Shown: in pieces, positions 1-11,191 of the stretch
How the letters are laid out: each line of letters starts with the position of its first letter
How positions within the stretch are numbered: position 1 is the first letter of the stretch
Origin: Pseudomonas gozinkensis
Lineage (GTDB): Bacteria > Pseudomonadota > Gammaproteobacteria > Pseudomonadales > Pseudomonadaceae
Assembly: GCF_014863585.1 (NCBI RefSeq)
Contig: NZ_CP062253.1
Location: 4,711,001-4,775,000 of the forward strand
DNA length: 64,000 nt
Direction: 5' to 3'
Translations under genes and position numbers: made by a program
Notes under the pieces: generated by a model
What the model was told of the DNA's origin: nothing
Databases searched by the model: none
Seen by the model: only the letters and a program-made list of their open reading frames with translations

Positions 1-492
1 CTTCTGGTCCAGCTTGATGACCTTGAATTCCAGCTCTTTGCCTTCCAGGTGCGTGGTGTCGCGCACTGGACGGACGTCAACCAGGGAACCTGGCAGGAAC
101 GCACGGATGCCGTTAACGTCGACAGTGAAGCCGCCTTTAACCTTACCGTTGATAACGCCCTTGACCACTTCCTCAGCTGCGAAGGCTGCTTCCAGAACGA
201 TCCAGCATTCAGCGCGCTTGGCTTTTTCACGGGACAGCTTGGTTTCACCGAAACCGTCTTCAACCGAGTCCAGAGCAACGTGAACTTCGTCACCGACATT
301 GATAGTCAGATCGCCAGCGTCGTTGTAGAACTGCTCCAGAGGGATCAGTGCTTCGGACTTCAGGCCAGCGTGAACGGTTACCCAGCGAGCTTGGTAATCG
401 ATATCAACGATAACACCGGTGATGATGGAGCCTGCCTGAAGGTTCAGGGTCTTTAGGCTTTCTTCAAAGAGTTCCGCAAAGCTTTCGCTCAT
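1..492 (-). CDS. rpsA: 30S ribosomal protein S1, N-terminal part (cut by window start)
   Basis: The visible 164 residues begin [14 protein letters not shown] and contain two S1-type OB-fold repeats, at about residues 20-85 and from 105 on. Further motifs ([20 protein letters not shown] and [20 protein letters not shown]) are typical of bacterial S1, which binds mRNA on the 30S subunit and helps start translation of structured messages. The reading frame is open to base 1, so the protein continues outside the window (the full family length is about 560 residues). It lies 120 bp downstream of cmk on the same strand, the usual cmk-rpsA pairing of gamma-proteobacteria. The ATG at 490-492 has a purine-rich upstream stretch. 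Confidence 0.97.
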   Translation of the reverse strand, partial: MSESFAELFEESLKTLNLQAGSIITGVIVDIDYQARWVTVHAGLKSEALIPLEQFYNDAGDLTINVGDEVHVALDSVEDGFGETKLSREKAKRAECWIVLEAAFAAEEVVKGVINGKVKGGFTVDVNGIRAFLPGSLVDVRPVRDTTHLEGKELEFKVIKLDQK

Positions 493-612
493 TTTAATTC
501 CTGTTGATTAGGGCGAAAAATACGCCCGTCTCCACATCCCAGACGATGCGGGTCAGTTTCATTTAAAGGAAGCCACCGCAGGACTATGACTGGTCCCCTG
601 CGGCCTTCCTGG

Positions 613-1302
613 TCACCCGGCGATATCGCGAATGGCGATCTCGCTCATGATGCGTTCCAGCACCTGATCGATGGACAACTCCGTGGAATCCAGCTGTATG
701 GCGTCGGCCGCCGGCTTGAGCGGGGCCACCGCTCGCTGGGTATCACGCTCGTCGCGCGCACGGATCTCATCTAGCAGACTCGACAGACTAACACCCTCGA
801 CTTTGCCCTTCAACTGCAAATATCGACGGCGCGCCCGCTCCTCGGCACTGGCGGTCAGGAAAATCTTCAAGGGCGCATTCGGAAAAACCACCGTGCCCAT
901 GTCGCGGCCATCGGCCACCAGGCCCGGAGCTTCCTGGAAAGCGCGCTGGCGCTGCAGCAGCGCTTCGCGCACGGCGGGCAATGCAGCGACCTGAGAAGCG
1001 CCGGAACCGACGCTTTCAGTGCGGATGACATCGCTGACTTCGTCACCTTCCAGAATGATGCGCTGCAGCTGACCTTCGGTCGCCGCGATGAACTGCACAT
1101 CCAGATGAGCGGCCAGTTTCTTCAGCAGCTCTTCATTGGTCAGGTCGACACCATGGTTGTGTGCAGCAAACGCCAGCAGGCGATACAGCGCACCGGAATC
1201 CAGCAGATTCCAGCCCAGACGCTTGGCCAGAATCCCGGCTACGGTGCCTTTGCCCGAGCCGCTTGGACCGTCGATGGTGATGACCGGAGCATTATTGTTC
1301 AC
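613..1302 (-). CDS. cmk: Cytidylate kinase
   Basis: Cytidylate kinase phosphorylates CMP and dCMP for nucleic-acid precursor supply in the cytoplasm. The P-loop [13 protein letters not shown] lies within the first 20 residues, followed by the family segments [12 protein letters not shown] and [13 protein letters not shown]. The frame is open further upstream, but I place the start at the GTG at 1300-1302. That gives 229 residues, the usual length in Pseudomonas, and the GTG overlaps the TGA stop of tyrA-aroA (1299-1301), a sign of translational coupling. Gene order tyrA/aroA-cmk-rpsA is conserved in the genus. Confidence 0.96.
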   Translation of the reverse strand: MNNNAPVITIDGPSGSGKGTVAGILAKRLGWNLLDSGALYRLLAFAAHNHGVDLTNEELLKKLAAHLDVQFIAATEGQLQRIILEGDEVSDVIRTESVGSGASQVAALPAVREALLQRQRAFQEAPGLVADGRDMGTVVFPNAPLKIFLTASAEERARRRYLQLKGKVEGVSLSSLLDEIRARDERDTQRAVAPLKPAADAIQLDSTELSIDQVLERIMSEIAIRDIAG

Positions 1303-3506
1303 GACTGAGCCTCTTGCGCCACACGAATGCCGACCTGCGCGCACAGCGCGAGGAAGTTCGGGAACGATGTCGCGACGTTGGCGCAGTCATGGATGCGGAT
1401 GGGTGCATTGGCGCGCAGCGAGGCTACGCTGAAAGCCATCGCGATGCGGTGATCGCCATGACCATGCACTTCGCCGCCGCCGATCTGGCCGCCGTCGATG
1501 ATGATGCCGTCCGGGGTCGGTTCGCATTTGACACCCAGTGCCAGCAGACCGTCCGCCATGACCTGAATACGGTCCGATTCCTTGACCCGCAGCTCTTCGG
1601 CGCCGGTCAGCACGGTGCGCCCTTCGGCACAGGCCGCGGCCACGAACAGCACAGGGAACTCGTCGATGGCCAGTGGAACCAGCGCTTCCGGAATCTCGAT
1701 ACCCTTGAGTTTAGCCGCTCGCACGCGCAGGTCGGCAACCGGCTCTCCACCCACTTCACGCTGGTTTTCCAGGGTGATGTCGGCGCCCATCAGGCGCAGG
1801 ATGTCGATCACGCCGGTACGGGTCGGGTTGATGCCGACGTGTTCGAGCACCAGTTCCGAGCCTTCAGCAATCGACGCCGCGACCAGGAAGAACGCCGACG
1901 ACGAGATATCGCCCGGCACTTCGATGTGGGTTGCAGCCAGTTTACCGCCGGACTCTACGGAAGCGGTCGCGCCATCAACGCTCACCGGGTAGCCGAAGCC
2001 GCGCAACATGCGCTCGGTGTGGTCACGAGTCGGAGCCGGCTCGGTGACGGTGGTCTTGCCTTCGGCGTACAGACCCGCCAGCAACAGGCAGGATTTAACC
2101 TGGGCACTGGCCATCGGCATGGTGTAGGTCAGGCCTTTGAGCTTGTGACCGCCACGAATGGTCATCGGTGGACGACCTTCGGCAGCGGTTTCGATCACGG
2201 CGCCCATTTCCCGCAGCGGATTGGCCACACGATTCATCGGGCGCTTGGACAGCGAAGCATCACCGGTCAGGGTGCTGTCGAAGTCCTGCGCGGCCAGCAG
2301 GCCGGACAGCAGGCGCATCGAAGTGCCGGAGTTGCCCAGATAGATCGGGCCCGGCGCAGGCTTCAGGCCGTGCAGGCCGACACCGTGAATGGTCACGCGG
2401 CCGTGATGCGGGCCTTCGATGACCACGCCCATGTCGCGGAACGCCTGCAAGGTCGCCAGAGCGTCTTCGCCCTCGAGGAAGCCTTCGACTTCGGTAACGC
2501 CTTCAGCCAGGGAACCGAGCATGATCGAACGGTGGGAAATCGATTTGTCACCCGGTACGCGAATCCGACCGGACAGGCGGCCACCAGGTTGAGCCAGGAA
2601 AATCAGATCGTTGGAATTCATAGCGTCCACATAGGCCCTGCGGGCCAGGATTTTACTGAAATGCTCGCGGGCAACCCGGGCGCGCGTGAAGACGCCCAAC
2701 AATTGGTGCCCATCCCCTGCATCGACCGCGTCGCGCAAGGCGTCGAGGTCGCTGCGAAATGTATCGAGAGTGCGCAGGACAGCCTCGCGGTTGGCGAGAA
2801 AGATGTCATGCCACATGACCGGGTCGCTTCCGGCGATTCTTGTGAAATCACGGAAACCGCCCGCAGCGTAACGGAAGATCTCAAGGTTTTCATTGCGCTT
2901 GGCCAACGAATCGACCAGACCGAAGGCCAGCAGGTGCGGCAGATGACTGGTCGCGGCCAGCACTTCATCGTGACGCTCGACCTGCATGTGCTCGACGTCA
3001 GCGCCCAGCTCGCGCCACAAACGATCGACCACCGCCAGGGCAGCCGGATCGGTCTGTTCCAGCGGGGTCAGAATCACTTTATGACGGCGGAACAACTCTG
3101 AGTTGGAGGCCTCCACCCCGCTCTGCTCGGAGCCGGCAATCGGATGGCCCGGCACGAAACGTGCCGGCATGCCGCCGAACGCTTCGGTCGCCGCGCGCAC
3201 AACGTTGCCTTTGGCACTGCCGACATCCGTCAGGATCGCCTGACCCAGATCGACACTGGCCAGACGGGCCAGCACTTTTTCCATGGCCAGGATCGGCACC
3301 GCCAACTGAATCACGTCCGCGCCCTGGCAAGCCGCCACCAGGTCGTCTTCGCAGCGATCCACCACGCCCAACTCGACCGCCAGCTTGCGCGATTGCGGAT
3401 CGAGATCGACCCCGACCACTTCGCGGCACACACCGCTTTCACGCAAGCCTTTGGCAAACGAACCACCGATCAGCCCCAGACCGACCACCACCAGGCGCCC
3501 GATCAT
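1299..3506 (-). CDS. tyrA-aroA: Fused prephenate dehydrogenase / EPSP synthase
   Basis: This is a two-domain protein of 735 residues. The N-terminal part (about 1-290) is a prephenate or arogenate dehydrogenase with the dinucleotide motif [13 protein letters not shown] for tyrosine synthesis. The C-terminal part (about 305-735) is 3-phosphoshikimate 1-carboxyvinyltransferase with [19 protein letters not shown] and [12 protein letters not shown], acting earlier in the shikimate pathway. The fusion is normal in Pseudomonas. I chose the ATG at 3506. A GTG at 3542 would add 12 residues, overlap the hisC stop by 8 bp and has an AAGG nine bases upstream, so it remains possible. Confidence 0.95.
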   Translation of the reverse strand: MIGRLVVVGLGLIGGSFAKGLRESGVCREVVGVDLDPQSRKLAVELGVVDRCEDDLVAACQGADVIQLAVPILAMEKVLARLASVDLGQAILTDVGSAKGNVVRAATEAFGGMPARFVPGHPIAGSEQSGVEASNSELFRRHKVILTPLEQTDPAALAVVDRLWRELGADVEHMQVERHDEVLAATSHLPHLLAFGLVDSLAKRNENLEIFRYAAGGFRDFTRIAGSDPVMWHDIFLANREAVLRTLDTFRSDLDALRDAVDAGDGHQLLGVFTRARVAREHFSKILARRAYVDAMNSNDLIFLAQPGGRLSGRIRVPGDKSISHRSIMLGSLAEGVTEVEGFLEGEDALATLQAFRDMGVVIEGPHHGRVTIHGVGLHGLKPAPGPIYLGNSGTSMRLLSGLLAAQDFDSTLTGDASLSKRPMNRVANPLREMGAVIETAAEGRPPMTIRGGHKLKGLTYTMPMASAQVKSCLLLAGLYAEGKTTVTEPAPTRDHTERMLRGFGYPVSVDGATASVESGGKLAATHIEVPGDISSSAFFLVAASIAEGSELVLEHVGINPTRTGVIDILRLMGADITLENQREVGGEPVADLRVRAAKLKGIEIPEALVPLAIDEFPVLFVAAACAEGRTVLTGAEELRVKESDRIQVMADGLLALGVKCEPTPDGIIIDGGQIGGGEVHGHGDHRIAMAFSVASLRANAPIRIHDCANVATSFPNFLALCAQVGIRVAQEAQS

Positions 3507-3534
3507 AGGTGCAGCAGATTGCAACGCAGTGACA

Positions 3535-4647
3535 TCACCCACGAGCCAGAACCTTGCGCAGCGCCTCGAGGAAGCGGCTGTTTTCCGCCGGCAGACCGAT
3601 GGTCACCCGCAGATGGTTCGGCATGCCGTAGTTGGCCACCGGACGCACGATCACGCCTTCACGCAGCAGCCCCTGGAACACCGGAGCAGCCACTTGACCG
3701 AGGTCGACGCAGATAAAGTTACCCTTGGACGGAATCCAGCTCAGACCCAGCTCGCGAAAACCCGCTTCCAGCTGTTGCATGCCGGACTCGTTGAGCTGAC
3801 GGCTCTGCGCCAGATATTCCTCGTCCTTCAGTGCAGCACATGCCGCGGCCAAGGCCAGACTGTTGACGTTGAACGGCTGGCGTACGCGGTTCAGCACGTC
3901 CGCCACCACTGGCGTGGACAAACCGTAGCCAACACGCAGCGCCGCCAGTCCGTAGGCCTTGGAGAAGGTGCGCGAGACCAGCAGGTTCGGGTAAGCCGCA
4001 AGGAAATCCAGGCCGTCCGGCAGATCACTGCCTTCGGCATATTCGATGTAGGCCTCGTCCAGAACAACCAGCACATGCTCCGGCACGTCCTGCAGAAACT
4101 CGTCCAGCGCTTCGACGCCGAACCAGGTGCCGGTCGGGTTGTTCGGGTTGGCAATGAACACGACGCGAGTGTTGGCGTCGATGGCGGCCAGCATCGCCGG
4201 CAGGTCATGCCCCCAATCCTTGGCTGGGACGACCTTGGCCTGGGCGCCGACTGCCTGGGTTGCGATCGGGTAGACCGCAAAAGCGTGCTCGCTGAACACC
4301 GCGTTCAGACCCGGTGCCAGATAGGCGCGCGCCACCAGCTCGAGAATGTCGTTGGAGCCGTTGCCCAGGGTCACCTGGTTCAGCTCGACACGGCACTGCT
4401 CGGCCAGCAGGGATTTCAGGGCGAACCCGTTGCCGTCCGGATAACGGGTCAGCTCGTCCAGCGCTTCGCGGATCGCGGCCAGCGCTTTCGGGCTTGCGCC
4501 CAACGGGTTTTCGTTGCTCGCCAGCTTGACGATGCTTGCCGGATCCAGGTCCAGCTCGCGCGCCAGCTCGTCCACGGGCTTGCCCGGCACGTATGGCGAA
4601 AGTTGTTGCACGCCCGGCTGTGCCAGAGCGAGGAAGTTGCCACTCAT
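3535..4647 (-). CDS. hisC: Histidinol-phosphate aminotransferase, aromatic-operon paralog
   Basis: This fold-type I PLP aminotransferase of 370 residues begins MSGNFLALAQPGVQQLSPYV. The PLP-binding lysine lies in SRTFSKAYGLAALRVGY, and NPNNPTGTW and the final arginine region are family-typical. It converts histidinol phosphate to imidazole-acetol phosphate. Placement between pheA and tyrA-aroA suggests it also transaminates aromatic precursors, which is inference. The ATG at 4647 has AAGGGG nine bases upstream and is preferred over an in-frame codon three residues earlier. Thirteen bases separate it from pheA. Pseudomonads usually carry a second hisC with the histidine genes, outside this window. 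Confidence 0.93.
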   Translation of the reverse strand: MSGNFLALAQPGVQQLSPYVPGKPVDELARELDLDPASIVKLASNENPLGASPKALAAIREALDELTRYPDGNGFALKSLLAEQCRVELNQVTLGNGSNDILELVARAYLAPGLNAVFSEHAFAVYPIATQAVGAQAKVVPAKDWGHDLPAMLAAIDANTRVVFIANPNNPTGTWFGVEALDEFLQDVPEHVLVVLDEAYIEYAEGSDLPDGLDFLAAYPNLLVSRTFSKAYGLAALRVGYGLSTPVVADVLNRVRQPFNVNSLALAAACAALKDEEYLAQSRQLNESGMQQLEAGFRELGLSWIPSKGNFICVDLGQVAAPVFQGLLREGVIVRPVANYGMPNHLRVTIGLPAENSRFLEALRKVLARG

Positions 4648-4659
4648 TGCTACCACCCC

Positions 4660-5754
4660 TTAAAGAACTGCTTTCGGGTAGGAACCCAGCACCTTGAGTG
4701 CTACTGCTTCCTGACTGATCTTTTCCAGTACACCTTTGATCAGCGGATCACGGTGATGACCGACGAAGTCGATGAAGAACACGTAGGTCCATTTGCCGCT
4801 GCGCGACGGACGGGTTTCGATCCGGGTCAGGTCGATCCCGTTGTCGTGGAACGGCACCAGCAGCTCGTGGAGCGCGCCGGGCTTGTTGCTCATGGACACG
4901 ATGATCGACGTCTTGTCGTCGCCGGTCGGCGGCACTTCCTGGTTACCGATCATCAGGAAGCGCGTGGAGTTGTCCGGACGATCCTCGATCTTCTCGGCCA
5001 GACGGGTCAGGCCGTACAGCCCGGCCGCCATGTCACCGGCGATCGCCGCCGAGTTCCACTCACCCTTGACCCGCTTGGCCGCTTCGGCGTTGCTGGACAC
5101 CGCCACGCGCTCGACATTCGGGTAATGGGCGTCCAGCCACTTGCGGCACTGGGCCAGCGACTGGGCGTGGGAATAGATACGGCTAATGCTGTCGGTCTTG
5201 GTGCTTTCACCGACCAACAAGTGGTGGTGAATCCGCAGCTCGACTTCGCCACAGATGACCATGTCGTGTTCGAGGAAGCTGTCGAGGGTGTGGTTGACCG
5301 CGCCCTCGGTGGAGTTTTCCACCGGCACTACGCCGAAATTCACCGCACCGGCCGCCACTTCACGGAACACTTCGTCGATCGCCGCCATCGGCTTGCTGAT
5401 CACTGCATGACCAAAGTGCTTCATGGCCGCCGCCTGGGTGAAAGTGCCTTCCGGCCCCAGGTAAGCGACTTTCAGCGGGTTCTCAAGGGCCAGACACGAA
5501 GACATGATTTCGCGGAACAAGCGCGCCATCTCTTCGTTGCCCAGCGGCCCCTTGTTACGCTCCATCACGCGCTTGAGGACCTGCGCCTCACGCTCGGGAC
5601 GGTAGAACACCGGCTGCTCGCCTTCGGCCAGACTGGCCATCTTGACGCGGGCAACTTCCTCGGCGCAGCGTGCGCGATCACTGATCAGCTGGAGGATCTT
5701 CTCATCAAGGTTGTCGATGCGAACGCGTAGCGCCTTGAGCTCCTGCTCGGACAT
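4660..5754 (-). CDS. pheA: Bifunctional chorismate mutase / prephenate dehydratase (P-protein)
   Basis: The 364-residue P-protein makes phenylpyruvate from chorismate. Domains in order are an AroQ-type chorismate mutase (about 1-90, beginning MSEQELKALRVRID), prephenate dehydratase (about 95-270, with YLGPEGTFTQAA, PVENSTEGAVNHT and the TRF motif in DNSTRFLMIG) and a C-terminal ACT domain (about 280-360). The ACT domain has ETRPSRSGKW in place of the usual ESRP, consistent with phenylalanine feedback control. The ATG overlaps the serC stop by one base (TGATG), so translation is probably coupled. Confidence 0.97.
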   Translation of the reverse strand: MSEQELKALRVRIDNLDEKILQLISDRARCAEEVARVKMASLAEGEQPVFYRPEREAQVLKRVMERNKGPLGNEEMARLFREIMSSCLALENPLKVAYLGPEGTFTQAAAMKHFGHAVISKPMAAIDEVFREVAAGAVNFGVVPVENSTEGAVNHTLDSFLEHDMVICGEVELRIHHHLLVGESTKTDSISRIYSHAQSLAQCRKWLDAHYPNVERVAVSSNAEAAKRVKGEWNSAAIAGDMAAGLYGLTRLAEKIEDRPDNSTRFLMIGNQEVPPTGDDKTSIIVSMSNKPGALHELLVPFHDNGIDLTRIETRPSRSGKWTYVFFIDFVGHHRDPLIKGVLEKISQEAVALKVLGSYPKAVL

Positions 5755-6839
5755 CAGGAATGCTCCTTCTCGAATTCAGCCATGTAACCGACCAGCGCTT
5801 CGACGGCGTCCAGACCCAGGGCGTTGTAGATCGACGCGCGCATGCCGCCGACCGAACGATGGCCCTTGAGGTTGAGCAGACCACGGGCATCAGCGCCGGC
5901 CAGGAACGCCTTGTCCAGACGCTCGTCAGCCAGGCGGAATGGCACGTTCATCCAGGAGCGGGCGTTGACGCTGATCGGGTTGGTGTAGAAATCGCTGTTG
6001 TCGATGAAGCCGTACAGGCGATCTTTCTTCGCCTTGTTGCGCTGCTCCATCGCGGCGACGCCGCCCTGCTCCTTCAGCCACTCGAACACCAGGCCCGAGA
6101 GGTACCAGGAATAGGTGGCCGGAGTGTTGTACATCGAACCGTTGTCGGCCGAGATCTTGTAGTCGAGCATGGTCGGGCACGAGCTGCGAGCACGGCCCAG
6201 CAGGTCTTCACGCACGATCACTACGACCAGGCCGCTCGGGCCGATGTTTTTCTGCGCGCCGGCATAGATCAGACCGTACTGCGACACATCGATCGGACGC
6301 GAGAGAATGTCGGAGGACATGTCGACCACCAGCGGAACGTCACCGGCCTCGGGAACCCAGTCGAACTGCAGGCCACCGATGGTTTCGTTGGACGCATAGT
6401 GCAAGTAGGCCGCACCCGGGGTCAGCTTCCACTCGTTCTGGCCAGGGATGGCCAGGTAGTCATAAGGCTTGGCGCTGGCAGCAACGTTGATGTTGCCGAA
6501 GCGACGCGCTTCCTCGATGGCTTTTTTCGACCAGATGCCGGTTTCGACATAGTCGGCAGTGCCATTCTCGGGCAGCAGGTTCAGCGGAATCTCGGCAAAC
6601 TGCTGGCTCGCACCGCCCTGCAGGAACAGCACTTTGTAATTGGAGGGGATGGACAGCAGGTCGCGCAGGTCTTGTTCGGCCTTCTCGGCGATGGCCACGT
6701 AGTCATCGCTGCGATGGCTCATTTCCATGACCGACAGACCCTTGCCGTGCCAGTCGAGCATCTCGGACTGGGCACGCAACAGGACAGCTTCAGGCAGCGC
6801 AGCAGGACCTGCGCAGAAGTTATAGGCTCGTTTGCTCAC
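5754..6839 (-). CDS. serC: Phosphoserine aminotransferase
   Basis: This class V PLP aminotransferase of 361 residues acts in serine synthesis and in pyridoxine synthesis. The start is a GTG at 6837-6839 (VSKRAYNFCAGPAALPEAVL) preceded by GAGAGTGGA. The frame stays open 40 residues further up, but that extension has no family character. The PLP lysine is in YAGAQKNIGPSGL. The gene lies 64 bp downstream of gyrA and overlaps pheA by one base, so it belongs to the same minus-strand transcription unit. Confidence 0.96.
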   Translation of the reverse strand: MSKRAYNFCAGPAALPEAVLLRAQSEMLDWHGKGLSVMEMSHRSDDYVAIAEKAEQDLRDLLSIPSNYKVLFLQGGASQQFAEIPLNLLPENGTADYVETGIWSKKAIEEARRFGNINVAASAKPYDYLAIPGQNEWKLTPGAAYLHYASNETIGGLQFDWVPEAGDVPLVVDMSSDILSRPIDVSQYGLIYAGAQKNIGPSGLVVVIVREDLLGRARSSCPTMLDYKISADNGSMYNTPATYSWYLSGLVFEWLKEQGGVAAMEQRNKAKKDRLYGFIDNSDFYTNPISVNARSWMNVPFRLADERLDKAFLAGADARGLLNLKGHRSVGGMRASIYNALGLDAVEALVGYMAEFEKEHS

Positions 6840-6903
6840 ATCCACTCTCGCTATGCAATCACGGTAGCGGACAGAGCAAACACTCTGCCCTGCTACGATT
6901 TGG

Positions 6904-9567
6904 TTAGTCTTGCGACTCTTCTTCGTCTGCGGCGTCCGCCTGCAGGTTGTCGACCGCATCGTCCGGTTCGGCGCCGATCACGCCTTCTTCCAGTTCGACA
7001 CCTTCTTCACCTTCAAACTCTTCACCCTCGACTTCCGACGGCTCCTGGACCCGCTCCAGACCGACCAGGGTTTCATCCTTGGCCAGCTTGATCAGGGTCA
7101 CGCCCTGGGTGTTACGACCCAGGCTGGAGACTTCGTCGACACGGGTACGCACCAGCGTGCCCTGGTCGGAAATCAACATGATCTCCTCGCCGTCGAGCAC
7201 CTGAACCGCACCGACCAGACGGCCGTTACGCTCGTTGCTGACCATGGCGATCACGCCCTGGCCGCCACGCTTGTACTCAGGGAACTCGGTGATCGCGGTG
7301 CGCTTGCCGTAGCCGCGCTCGGAAGCGGTGAGGATCTGGCTGCCTTCTTCCGGGATCAGCATCGAAATCAGCTTCTGCCCTTCCGGCAGACGCATGCCGC
7401 GCACACCGCGGGCGGTACGGCCCATGGCGCGAACGTCGGATTCCTTGAAGCGAGTGACCTTGCCTCCATCGGAGAACAGCATCACTTCACGCTCGCCATC
7501 GGTGATGGCCGCGGAGATCAGCACGTCGCCTTCGTCCAGCTCCAGCGCGATCAGACCGACGCTGCGCTGACGGCTGAAGGATTCCAGCGGGGTCTTCTTC
7601 ACGGTGCCGTTGGCGGTGGCCATGAAGATGTAGTGACCTTCGGTGTATTCCTCGACCGGCAGCATGGTGGTGATGTATTCACCGTCATCCAGCGGCAGCA
7701 GGTTGACCAGCGGACGACCACGGGCAGCACGGGACGCTTCCGGAATTTCGTAAGTCTTCAGCCAGTACACCTTGCCCTTGCTGGAGAACAGCAGCAGCGT
7801 GGTGTGGCTGTTGGCGACCAGCAGGTGAGCGATGTAGTCCTCATCCTTCACACCGGTAGCCGATTTGCCTTTGCCGCCACGACGCTGAGCCTGGTACGCA
7901 GCCAGCGGCTGGGTCTTGGCATAGCCACCGTGGGAGATGGTCACGACGCGCTCTTCTTCCGGGATCATGTCACCCAGGGTCAGGTCGAGACGGGCATCGA
8001 GGATTTCGGTACGGCGCACGTCGCCGTATTCGGCGCGGATCACTTCCAGCTCTTCGCGGATCACTTCCATCAGGCGCACGGCGCTGTTGAGGATGCGGAT
8101 CAGCTCGCCGATCTGGTTGAGGATCTCTTGATACTCGGCCAGCAGCTTTTCGTGCTCCAGACCGGTCAGACGGTGCAGACGCAGTTCCAGAATGGCTTGC
8201 GCCTGCTCTGGCGACAGGAAGTACTTGCCGTCGCGCAGACCGTATTGCGGATCGAGGTTTTCCGGACGGCACGAATCGGCACCGGCACGCTCAACCATCG
8301 CCACCACCGCCGAGGATTCCCACGGCGTGCTGACCAGCGCTTCCTTGGCTTCCGACGGAGTCGGCGAAGCCTTGATCAGGGCAATGACCGGGTCGATGTT
8401 CGACAGGGCAACGGCCTGACCTTCAAGGATGTGACCACGCTCGCGCGCCTTGCGCAGTTCGAACACGGTACGGCGGGTAACCACTTCGCGGCGGTGACGG
8501 ACGAAGGCTTCCAGCAGATCCTTGAGGTTCAGGATCCGCGGACGGCCGTCGATCAGCGCAACGATGTTGATGCCGAATACCGATTGCAGCTGGGTCTGGG
8601 CGTAGAGGTTGTTGAGGATCACCTCAGGCACTTCGCCGCGACGCAGTTCGATCACGACGCGCATACCGTCCTTGTCGGACTCGTCGCGCAGTTCGGTGAT
8701 GCCTTCGAGTTTCTTCTCTTTTACCAGCTCGGCGATCTTCTCGATCAGACGTGCCTTGTTCAGCTGGTAAGGGAGTTCGGTGATGACGATCTGCTGACGA
8801 CCACCGACCTTGTCGATGTCTTCGATGATCGAGCGGGCGCGCATGTAAATGCGGCCGCGACCGGTGCGGTAGGCTTCGATGATACCGGCGCGACCGTTGA
8901 TGATCGCGGCAGTCGGGAAGTCCGGACCGGGAATGTATTGCATCAGCTCATCGACGGTCAGCTCGGGGTTGTCGATGAGGGCCAGGCAACCGTCGATGAC
9001 TTCACCGAGGTTGTGCGGCGGAATGTTGGTCGCCATGCCCACGGCGATACCGCTGGAACCGTTGACCAGCAGGTTCGGAACGCGGGTCGGCATGACCGCC
9101 GGGATCAGTTCGGTGCCGTCGTAGTTCGGCACCCAGTCCACGGTTTCCTTGTGCAGGTCGGCCAGCAGCTCGTGCGCCAGCTTGGTCATGCGCACTTCGG
9201 TGTATCGCATGGCCGCGGCGTTGTCGCCGTCCACCGAACCGAAGTTGCCCTGGCCGTCGACCAGCAGGTAACGCAGGGAGAAAGGCTGCGCCATGCGGAC
9301 GATGGTGTCGTACACCGCGGTATCACCGTGCGGGTGATACTTACCGATCACGTCACCGACGACACGGGCAGATTTCTTGTACGGCTTGTTGAAGTCGTTG
9401 CCCAGCTCGCTCATCGCGAACAGCACGCGACGGTGCACGGGCTTCAAGCCATCGCGCGCATCCGGCAGTGCACGGCCGACGATCACGCTCATCGCGTAGT
9501 CGAGGTAGGACTGTTTCAGCTCGTCTTCGATATTGACCGGGAGGATTTCTTTGGCCAGTTCGCCCAT
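6904..9567 (-). CDS. gyrA: DNA gyrase subunit A
   Basis: GyrA is the breakage-reunion subunit of the type II topoisomerase that introduces negative supercoils. At 887 residues it has the N-terminal catalytic domain with active-site Tyr122 ([10 protein letters not shown]), the quinolone-determining region [13 protein letters not shown], a coiled region, and six-bladed beta-propeller repeats ending in a very acidic tail. Position 83 is Thr and position 87 is Asp, the usual susceptible Pseudomonas state. The start [18 protein letters not shown] at 9567 is chosen over upstream in-frame codons because it matches the family start. Confidence 0.98.
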   Translation of the reverse strand: MGELAKEILPVNIEDELKQSYLDYAMSVIVGRALPDARDGLKPVHRRVLFAMSELGNDFNKPYKKSARVVGDVIGKYHPHGDTAVYDTIVRMAQPFSLRYLLVDGQGNFGSVDGDNAAAMRYTEVRMTKLAHELLADLHKETVDWVPNYDGTELIPAVMPTRVPNLLVNGSSGIAVGMATNIPPHNLGEVIDGCLALIDNPELTVDELMQYIPGPDFPTAAIINGRAGIIEAYRTGRGRIYMRARSIIEDIDKVGGRQQIVITELPYQLNKARLIEKIAELVKEKKLEGITELRDESDKDGMRVVIELRRGEVPEVILNNLYAQTQLQSVFGINIVALIDGRPRILNLKDLLEAFVRHRREVVTRRTVFELRKARERGHILEGQAVALSNIDPVIALIKASPTPSEAKEALVSTPWESSAVVAMVERAGADSCRPENLDPQYGLRDGKYFLSPEQAQAILELRLHRLTGLEHEKLLAEYQEILNQIGELIRILNSAVRLMEVIREELEVIRAEYGDVRRTEILDARLDLTLGDMIPEEERVVTISHGGYAKTQPLAAYQAQRRGGKGKSATGVKDEDYIAHLLVANSHTTLLLFSSKGKVYWLKTYEIPEASRAARGRPLVNLLPLDDGEYITTMLPVEEYTEGHYIFMATANGTVKKTPLESFSRQRSVGLIALELDEGDVLISAAITDGEREVMLFSDGGKVTRFKESDVRAMGRTARGVRGMRLPEGQKLISMLIPEEGSQILTASERGYGKRTAITEFPEYKRGGQGVIAMVSNERNGRLVGAVQVLDGEEIMLISDQGTLVRTRVDEVSSLGRNTQGVTLIKLAKDETLVGLERVQEPSEVEGEEFEGEEGVELEEGVIGAEPDDAVDNLQADAADEEESQD

Positions 9568-10006
9568 GAGAAGCCTGATTCCTTTTTCTGGTGAAACTTC
9601 GCCATATCCATAGGGGACGCACGAAGCTCGTCGATGCAGGCCGAGTGCCATGCGCCGACTTACGACAAATCGACAAGTTGACCCTGGATTTGCGCAGTGA
9701 AGACAACCCCGTGGGACTGCCTCGGAAAACGCCGGATGTTATCACAAGAGCCGCCACGCACCTATCCCCCAGATGCGCATGGAGCATAGTTAGATGACCG
9801 ATGACAGGCTTAAAGGGGACGAGAGAGGCTCAGAGCCAAGTTGAATGCAGATTTGATGCTTGATTTGGGGATGTTTATTGACTTTTAGGGCCTCATCGCT
9901 GGCAAGTCGAGTCGTCGCACCGCAGCTCCCACAAGATCGTCGGCGAGCACGAAACCTGTGGGAGCTGGCTTGCCAGCGATGGCGTCCGATCAGACGCCAA
10001 AGCCAA
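9568..10006. other. Intergenic region upstream of gyrA with a REP doublet
   Basis: These 439 bases separate the mtnA stop from the gyrA start. The part near gyrA should hold its promoter and leader, although I could not pick out a convincing -35/-10 pair. The part near mtnA holds a REP-like inverted pair (listed separately). No open frame with family character was seen. Confidence 0.6.
9892..9984. repeat. REP-like inverted doublet (CATCGCTGGCAAG type)
   Basis: The right-hand unit at 9957-9983 reads as a GTGGGAGCTGGCTTGCCAGCGATG-type palindromic unit. A degenerate inverse copy starts with CATCGCTGGCAAG near 9894 and ends in CAGCTCCCACA near 9933. Paired REP units of this sort sit between genes throughout fluorescent Pseudomonas chromosomes. 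It lies just beyond the mtnA stop, where it may help end or stabilise the mRNA. Confidence 0.75.
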
Positions 10007-11083
10007 TCAATGCAGGCGCTTGCGGCACATCAACTGCGCCATCTTCGCGGTATCCGGGCGCTCGACGATGCCCTTTTCGGTGACGATCGCATCGATCAGG
10101 TCTGCCGGAGTCACGTCAAACACCGGGTTGAACGCCTCGACATCCGCCCCGACACGCTTGCCGCCAACTTCCAGCAACTCGGCGCCGTCGCGCTCTTCGA
10201 TCGGAATGTCGTCACCGCTGGCCAGATTCATATCGATGGTCGAACTCGGCGCCACCACCATGAAACGCACGCCGTGGTGCATGGCGTTGACCGCCAGTTG
10301 ATAGGTACCGATCTTGTTTGCCACGTCGCCGTTGGCGGTAATCCGGTCGGCGCCAACGATCACCCAGGTCACGCCTTTGGTTTTCATGATGTGCGCGGCG
10401 GCCGAGTCCGCGTTCAGGGTCACCGGAATGCCTTCGTTGGCCAGCTCCCACGCGGTCAGGCGCGAGCCTTGCAGCCACGGTCGGGTCTCGTCGGCATAGA
10501 CGCGCTCGACCATGCCCTCGATGAACGCTGCGCGAATCACCCCGAGCGCCGTACCGAAACCGCCGGTGGCCAGGGCACCGGTGTTGCAGTGAGTCAGAAT
10601 CGCCTGGGCATTGCCCTGATGCTTGCGGATCAGATCGACGCCGAGCTGGGCCATGGTCAGGTTGGCTTCGCGATCGCTTTCATGGATGGCGATGGCTTCG
10701 GCCTCCAGCACCGCCAGCGGATCGGCGTTTTCCTTCAAACGGTCCAGACGGTCGTGCATGCGGTTCAACGCCCAGAACAGGTTGACCGCCGTCGGCCGGG
10801 AATCGGCCAGCAGCATGAAATCCTCTTCCAGCGCCGCGTACCAGTCGCCGCCTTCGGCGATCCGGGCACGGGCCGCCAGTACGATGCCGTAGGCAGCACT
10901 GATGCCGATGGCCGGCGCGCCGCGCACCACCATCGAGCGAATCGCCTCGGCCACGCCGGCGGCGCTGGTGTAGGCGATCCAGTTTTCCTCGAACGGCAAA
11001 ACGCGCTGATCCAGCAGGTGGAGCGCGCCATCACGCCAATCGATGGCCTTTACTTTCTCCGCAGCCAACAGTCGATCGCGCAT
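10007..11083 (-). CDS. mtnA: Methylthioribose-1-phosphate isomerase
   Basis: The 358-residue protein is related to the eIF2B alpha family and isomerises S-methyl-5-thioribose-1-phosphate to the ribulose form in methionine salvage. Key segments are [15 protein letters not shown] (substrate binding), the catalytic cysteine in [12 protein letters not shown] and the aspartate in [11 protein letters not shown]. It diverges from mtaD with 108 bp between the starts. Such proteins are sometimes mislabelled as translation initiation factor subunits, but the length and cysteine motif fit the isomerase. Confidence 0.94.
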   Translation of the reverse strand: MRDRLLAAEKVKAIDWRDGALHLLDQRVLPFEENWIAYTSAAGVAEAIRSMVVRGAPAIGISAAYGIVLAARARIAEGGDWYAALEEDFMLLADSRPTAVNLFWALNRMHDRLDRLKENADPLAVLEAEAIAIHESDREANLTMAQLGVDLIRKHQGNAQAILTHCNTGALATGGFGTALGVIRAAFIEGMVERVYADETRPWLQGSRLTAWELANEGIPVTLNADSAAAHIMKTKGVTWVIVGADRITANGDVANKIGTYQLAVNAMHHGVRFMVVAPSSTIDMNLASGDDIPIEERDGAELLEVGGKRVGADVEAFNPVFDVTPADLIDAIVTEKGIVERPDTAKMAQLMCRKRLH

Positions 11084-11116
11084 CCCTCACCCCGCACTCA
11101 TGAACAAAAGCCGCCG

Positions 11117-11122
11117 ATTATA
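11117..11122 (-). promoter_or_regulatory. Candidate -10 box for mtnA
   Basis: On the minus strand this reads TATAAT, a consensus -10 hexamer, 34 bases upstream of the mtnA ATG. The -35 region 17 bases further up is weak. On the plus strand TATACT at 11149-11154 could serve mtaD in the same way. Confidence 0.4.
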
Positions 11123-11191
11123 GCGATCCCCCCGCGAAGACGCTCGGGTATACTTCGCCATCCTTTACAAAAGCACTGGAACCGACCCTCG

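Noticed and set aside
3385..5730. Plus-strand open frame of 781 codons opposite hisC and pheA
   Set aside because: Antisense shadow of two well-recognised genes in GC-rich codon context; composition rich in His, Gln and Arg with no family motif.
9180..9330. Possible quinolone-resistance change in gyrA
   Set aside because: Thr83 and Asp87 are the normal susceptible residues in Pseudomonas.
6910..9594. Plus-strand open frame of 894 codons opposite gyrA
   Set aside because: Exact antisense of gyrA, with no motif or ribosome site.
9860..11191. Upstream extension of mtaD frame
   Set aside because: The in-frame extension runs antisense to mtnA; the family start is the ATG at 11192.
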